Below, piece after piece: positions 61,935 to 64,000 of a stretch of DNA of 64,000 nucleotides. The position numbers and the translations under genes were made by a program. Each line of letters begins with the position of its first letter. The stretch's first letter is position 1. The notes under the pieces are model-generated. The model was not told where the DNA came from. It worked only from the letters and a program-made list of their open reading frames with translations, and did not search any database. This DNA is from UBA1563 sp041667115 (lineage in GTDB: Bacteria; Bacteroidota; Ignavibacteria; Ignavibacteriales; Ignavibacteriaceae): the NCBI GenBank assembly GCA_041667115.1, contig JBAYFO010000015.1, positions 1 to 64,000 of the forward strand. Direction: 5' to 3'.

Positions 61935-63538
61935 AAGCGTTTGGTGATATTAAAAAAGACTCCTCCTTGCGTATTCTTCTTTTCAAAAATTCCCTCGTAG
62001 GTAACAGAGGCATACATGTTGTAAGGGATGCGGAACGACATTTCCAGCCCGGCGATTAATTGATGCATGCTGAGAGGATTATTCACAAAGCGGTATCTAA
62101 CATCGCGGATTTCTCCCGACAATGAAATATCGTCATCGAAAAAAGATTTACTTGTTCGTAAAGCGATCTGTGTTCCTTCCGAATAGCTCGAAATTAATTT
62201 TAAGACAGAAATACTCCCGTCAACTTTTACAAACGGAATTTGAGAATAAGAAATTGTGCTTCCAAAATTTCGAGATGGTTTTGGATCTCGTTTTTGAAAT
62301 CGGTACCCAGCGTTAACAGAAATGTAGAGACGGGAAAATGGTCTTACATAAATGTTAGCAGAATACCCCTGTCGCATCTCGTTTTCGATGAGATATTCCA
62401 GCAACGTTTTATACGTTTCATAATAGACAACGTTCTTTCTAGCATCATAACTTACAGAGGCAGAAATAAGCGGGATGGGAGAATAACGGAGTGAGAAAAA
62501 AAGACTTGTAAGACTTACCGTATTTTTATCTTTCCCGTTTACTTTTCTAAACATATCCACTTCAGAAGAAACAAATAATAATGTTTTAGGTAAAAGATCA
62601 TTTGAGTGTTGTAAATAAAGATAACGCCTGTCCGTTTTAAAGTTATTGGTTTGGTTAAATACCGCAACCGTATTTTCCATCGAAGAAGCATGCAGAGAAT
62701 CGATCCTTCCAACATATCCGCCGAACTGAAATAATTTAGCATTATATCCGTAATCTGAAAAATTGGGACGCGAACCCAAAATTGCTCCGGTATAATATTT
62801 CGAAAAAGTATATTCGTACTGAACACCGTCAATCGTTCCAACATTTGAAATATGAGAGTTTAAATGTCTTCCAAACCAAAGAAGCGAATGTTTTGAAAAC
62901 TCATAAGAAACTCCCAAATCATAAATTTTCAAAGCCTGTCCAATATTTTTCTTTACCTTTTGCCAGTCCTTTACATTGTAGGAAAAGTTTATGTAGGAAG
63001 CGACAGAGAATTTTGAATCAGAAATTTTATCAGCTGAAAAAGAGAGTGAGTATCTCCATCGTTGCATATCACCGCGATTACTAATATTATCAAACTGTGA
63101 AACCGATTGCATTGATAATCTGCCATAATAATTTTTCGGAGTAGCTACTTTTTTAGAAATTCTATCTACTCCAGCGATGGTTGACAAAGAATCTAACTTT
63201 TCTCCTCCCGAGAGTTTCTCACTTTTTCTTTCCACTACTTTTACAAAGACAAATACATGTTCATTTTCAATTAGCGTAACATTATCAATCCTTTCACCGG
63301 CAACTGATTTACTTGAAAGAAATTTCACTTGAATTGCAGGAACTAACGCATTGGATCTGGAAATAAAAAGCGTGTCATTCACGCCAATATTTTCAGTTGA
63401 GACAAATTTCACATAAACATTCTGAGGAGTCTGATAGGTAACAACTCCTTCTTTTTTTTCAATCCGTACCTGAGAAAAAGATTCTACTGCAAGAATTGTT
63501 ACTAAAAAGATAAAATATTTAAGCGTTACTAACTTCAC
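61931..63538 (-). CDS. Outer-membrane beta-barrel protein, unknown function
   Basis: The 535-residue product has a signal peptide (LKYFIFLVTILAVESFSQ), an N-terminal periplasmic domain (~25-130) and about 20 amphipathic beta-strands ending in FFNITKRF with a terminal Phe. The pattern KNYYGRLSMQSVSQFDNISN onward is typical of an outer-membrane barrel. Start is GTG 63538, overlapping the stop of the upstream cytochrome by 1 bp (TAGTG), so the two are coupled. It could be a partner of that cytochrome, but it is not a recognised member of the porin-cytochrome family. Confidence 0.68.
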   Translation of the reverse strand: MKLVTLKYFIFLVTILAVESFSQVRIEKKEGVVTYQTPQNVYVKFVSTENIGVNDTLFISRSNALVPAIQVKFLSSKSVAGERIDNVTLIENEHVFVFVKVVERKSEKLSGGEKLDSLSTIAGVDRISKKVATPKNYYGRLSMQSVSQFDNISNRGDMQRWRYSLSFSADKISDSKFSVASYINFSYNVKDWQKVKKNIGQALKIYDLGVSYEFSKHSLLWFGRHLNSHISNVGTIDGVQYEYTFSKYYTGAILGSRPNFSDYGYNAKLFQFGGYVGRIDSLHASSMENTVAVFNQTNNFKTDRRYLYLQHSNDLLPKTLLFVSSEVDMFRKVNGKDKNTVSLTSLFFSLRYSPIPLISASVSYDARKNVVYYETYKTLLEYLIENEMRQGYSANIYVRPFSRLYISVNAGYRFQKRDPKPSRNFGSTISYSQIPFVKVDGSISVLKLISSYSEGTQIALRTSKSFFDDDISLSGEIRDVRYRFVNNPLSMHQLIAGLEMSFRIPYNMYASVTYEGIFEKKNTQGGVFFNITKRF

Positions 63539-64000
63539 TACTTCTCTAGAGTTTTAATAAAATTTTTAATTTGTCCACTACTCCCGCTAGGATGACAGCG
63601 GTAACATTCCGAACTGAGATAAGAATACCCGTTCACACCGTCGTGGTCACCATCTGTACTGCTTTTCGAATGGCAACCGCTGCTTAAGCAAGTAAAGTTT
63701 ACGTAATTAGAAGTAGTATGACACGTGGTACAGCTTATTCCACTATGCCTTCCGGAAGCGATAGGAAAATATTTACTGTGGTCAAAAGTTGCAGGAACCC
63801 ATGCTGTTGTAGTATGACAATCCTTACACGCGGTCGAGAAACCAGTTGTACTATGTTTCGGATTTGTAGTGTTATCATAATTACTTTTATGACAGTTGTA
63901 ACAATCGGTCGGTGTATTTGTGTAACCACCGGCATGACACTTTGCACAATCAACACTAATATGTGCCCCGGTTAATGGGAATTGAGTTGTTGCATGATTG
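63538..64000 (-). CDS. Multiheme c-type cytochrome (5' end cut by window edge)
   Basis: Only the last ~154 residues are visible. They contain heme-binding motifs CAKCH, CYNCH, CKDCH, CTTCH (63718-63732) and CYRCH (63592-63606), plus a CLSSGCH (63670-63690) with four residues between the cysteines. That makes at least five to six hemes in ~150 residues, with His-rich spacers (e.g. HSTTGF, DHSKYF, GRHSG) that could supply axial ligands. This resembles cytochrome c3/c7-like or doubled CXXCH-type secreted electron carriers. It is coupled to the barrel protein gene downstream. The signal peptide lies off-window. Confidence 0.85.
   Translation of the reverse strand, partial: NHATTQFPLTGAHISVDCAKCHAGGYTNTPTDCYNCHKSNYDNTTNPKHSTTGFSTACKDCHTTTAWVPATFDHSKYFPIASGRHSGISCTTCHTTSNYVNFTCLSSGCHSKSSTDGDHDGVNGYSYLSSECYRCHPSGSSGQIKNFIKTLEK

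Noticed and set aside
63718..63975. Plus-strand 85-codon frame
   Set aside because: It is antisense to the CXXCH cytochrome; the heme motifs on the minus strand show the real coding strand.

Overview
The window is AT-rich bacterial DNA. It most likely comes from the Ignavibacteriota/Bacteroidota-Chlorobi branch, and a free-living anaerobe or facultative relative is plausible. Signs for this are a giant C25 protease ending in a type IX secretion (T9SS type A) sorting domain, Bacteroidota-style TAnnTTTG promoter boxes, many outer-membrane beta-barrels, SpoIIE/STAS partner-switching proteins and a multiheme c-type cytochrome. No rRNA, tRNA, CRISPR array or canonical insertion sequence was seen. 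Species cannot be fixed from this sequence alone.

Layout. 1-3.2 kb is an accessory stretch: a truncated metallophosphoesterase, an unrecognised helical protein, a 12-unit helically phased degenerate repeat, and a GxxExxY-family gene bracketed by its own direct repeats. 3.2-10.4 kb, all on the minus strand, holds two envelope proteins, ornithine carbamoyltransferase, a nonsense-shortened four-helix-bundle (S23) gene, carbamate kinase, a COG2403-type GTPase and GlmS. 10.5-34.6 kb, also minus, is one long surface-polysaccharide locus. In transcription order it has Wza-like export protein, Wzz-like copolymerase, UDP-glucuronate decarboxylase, MurJ-type flippase, GT9, methyltransferase, WbpB-like dehydrogenase, WbpD-like acetyltransferase, Wzy/ligase, GT4, AsnB-like amidotransferase, GNAT, GT2, DegT aminotransferase, phosphoglycosyl transferase, Wzi-like barrel, and finally the C25/T9SS protease and GlmS. 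34.7-38.3 kb carries ftsX, two related lipoproteins, a methyltransferase, recR and ybaB.

38.5-43.3 kb is a plus-strand block: a degenerate PurC-like protein, psd, pssA, purS, purQ, two tatA genes (the second only 59 codons) and gatA. 43.3-48.4 kb is minus: purE, comEC, a phosphoglycerate-mutase-like metalloenzyme, dtd and prmC. 48.5-54.0 kb is plus: three GT9 glycosyltransferases, a homocysteine methyltransferase-like protein, ispE and a lipoprotein amidase.

54.0-64.0 kb is a signalling and envelope region. An LD-carboxypeptidase, a STAS protein, a dCache-HAMP-PP2C-HATPase regulator and a lone NMT1-like binding protein run leftward. A porin, a lone PstS-like binding protein and a second HAMP-PP2C phosphatase run rightward from the same 337-bp control region. 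A barrel protein and a truncated multiheme cytochrome c close the window.

Main points for a second look: (i) a PorU-like protease next to Wbp-type diamino-uronic acid genes and an amidotransferase, resembling the sugar-anchoring machinery of T9SS cargo; (ii) two divergent modules each pairing an orphan periplasmic binding protein with a PP2C phosphatase; (iii) the phased 20/21-bp repeat; (iv) two small-gene families each wrapped in family-specific flanking repeats; (v) a PurC-fold pseudoenzyme. Genes are tightly packed, with many ATGA or longer overlaps and even convergent genes overlapping, so most blocks are probably cotranscribed.
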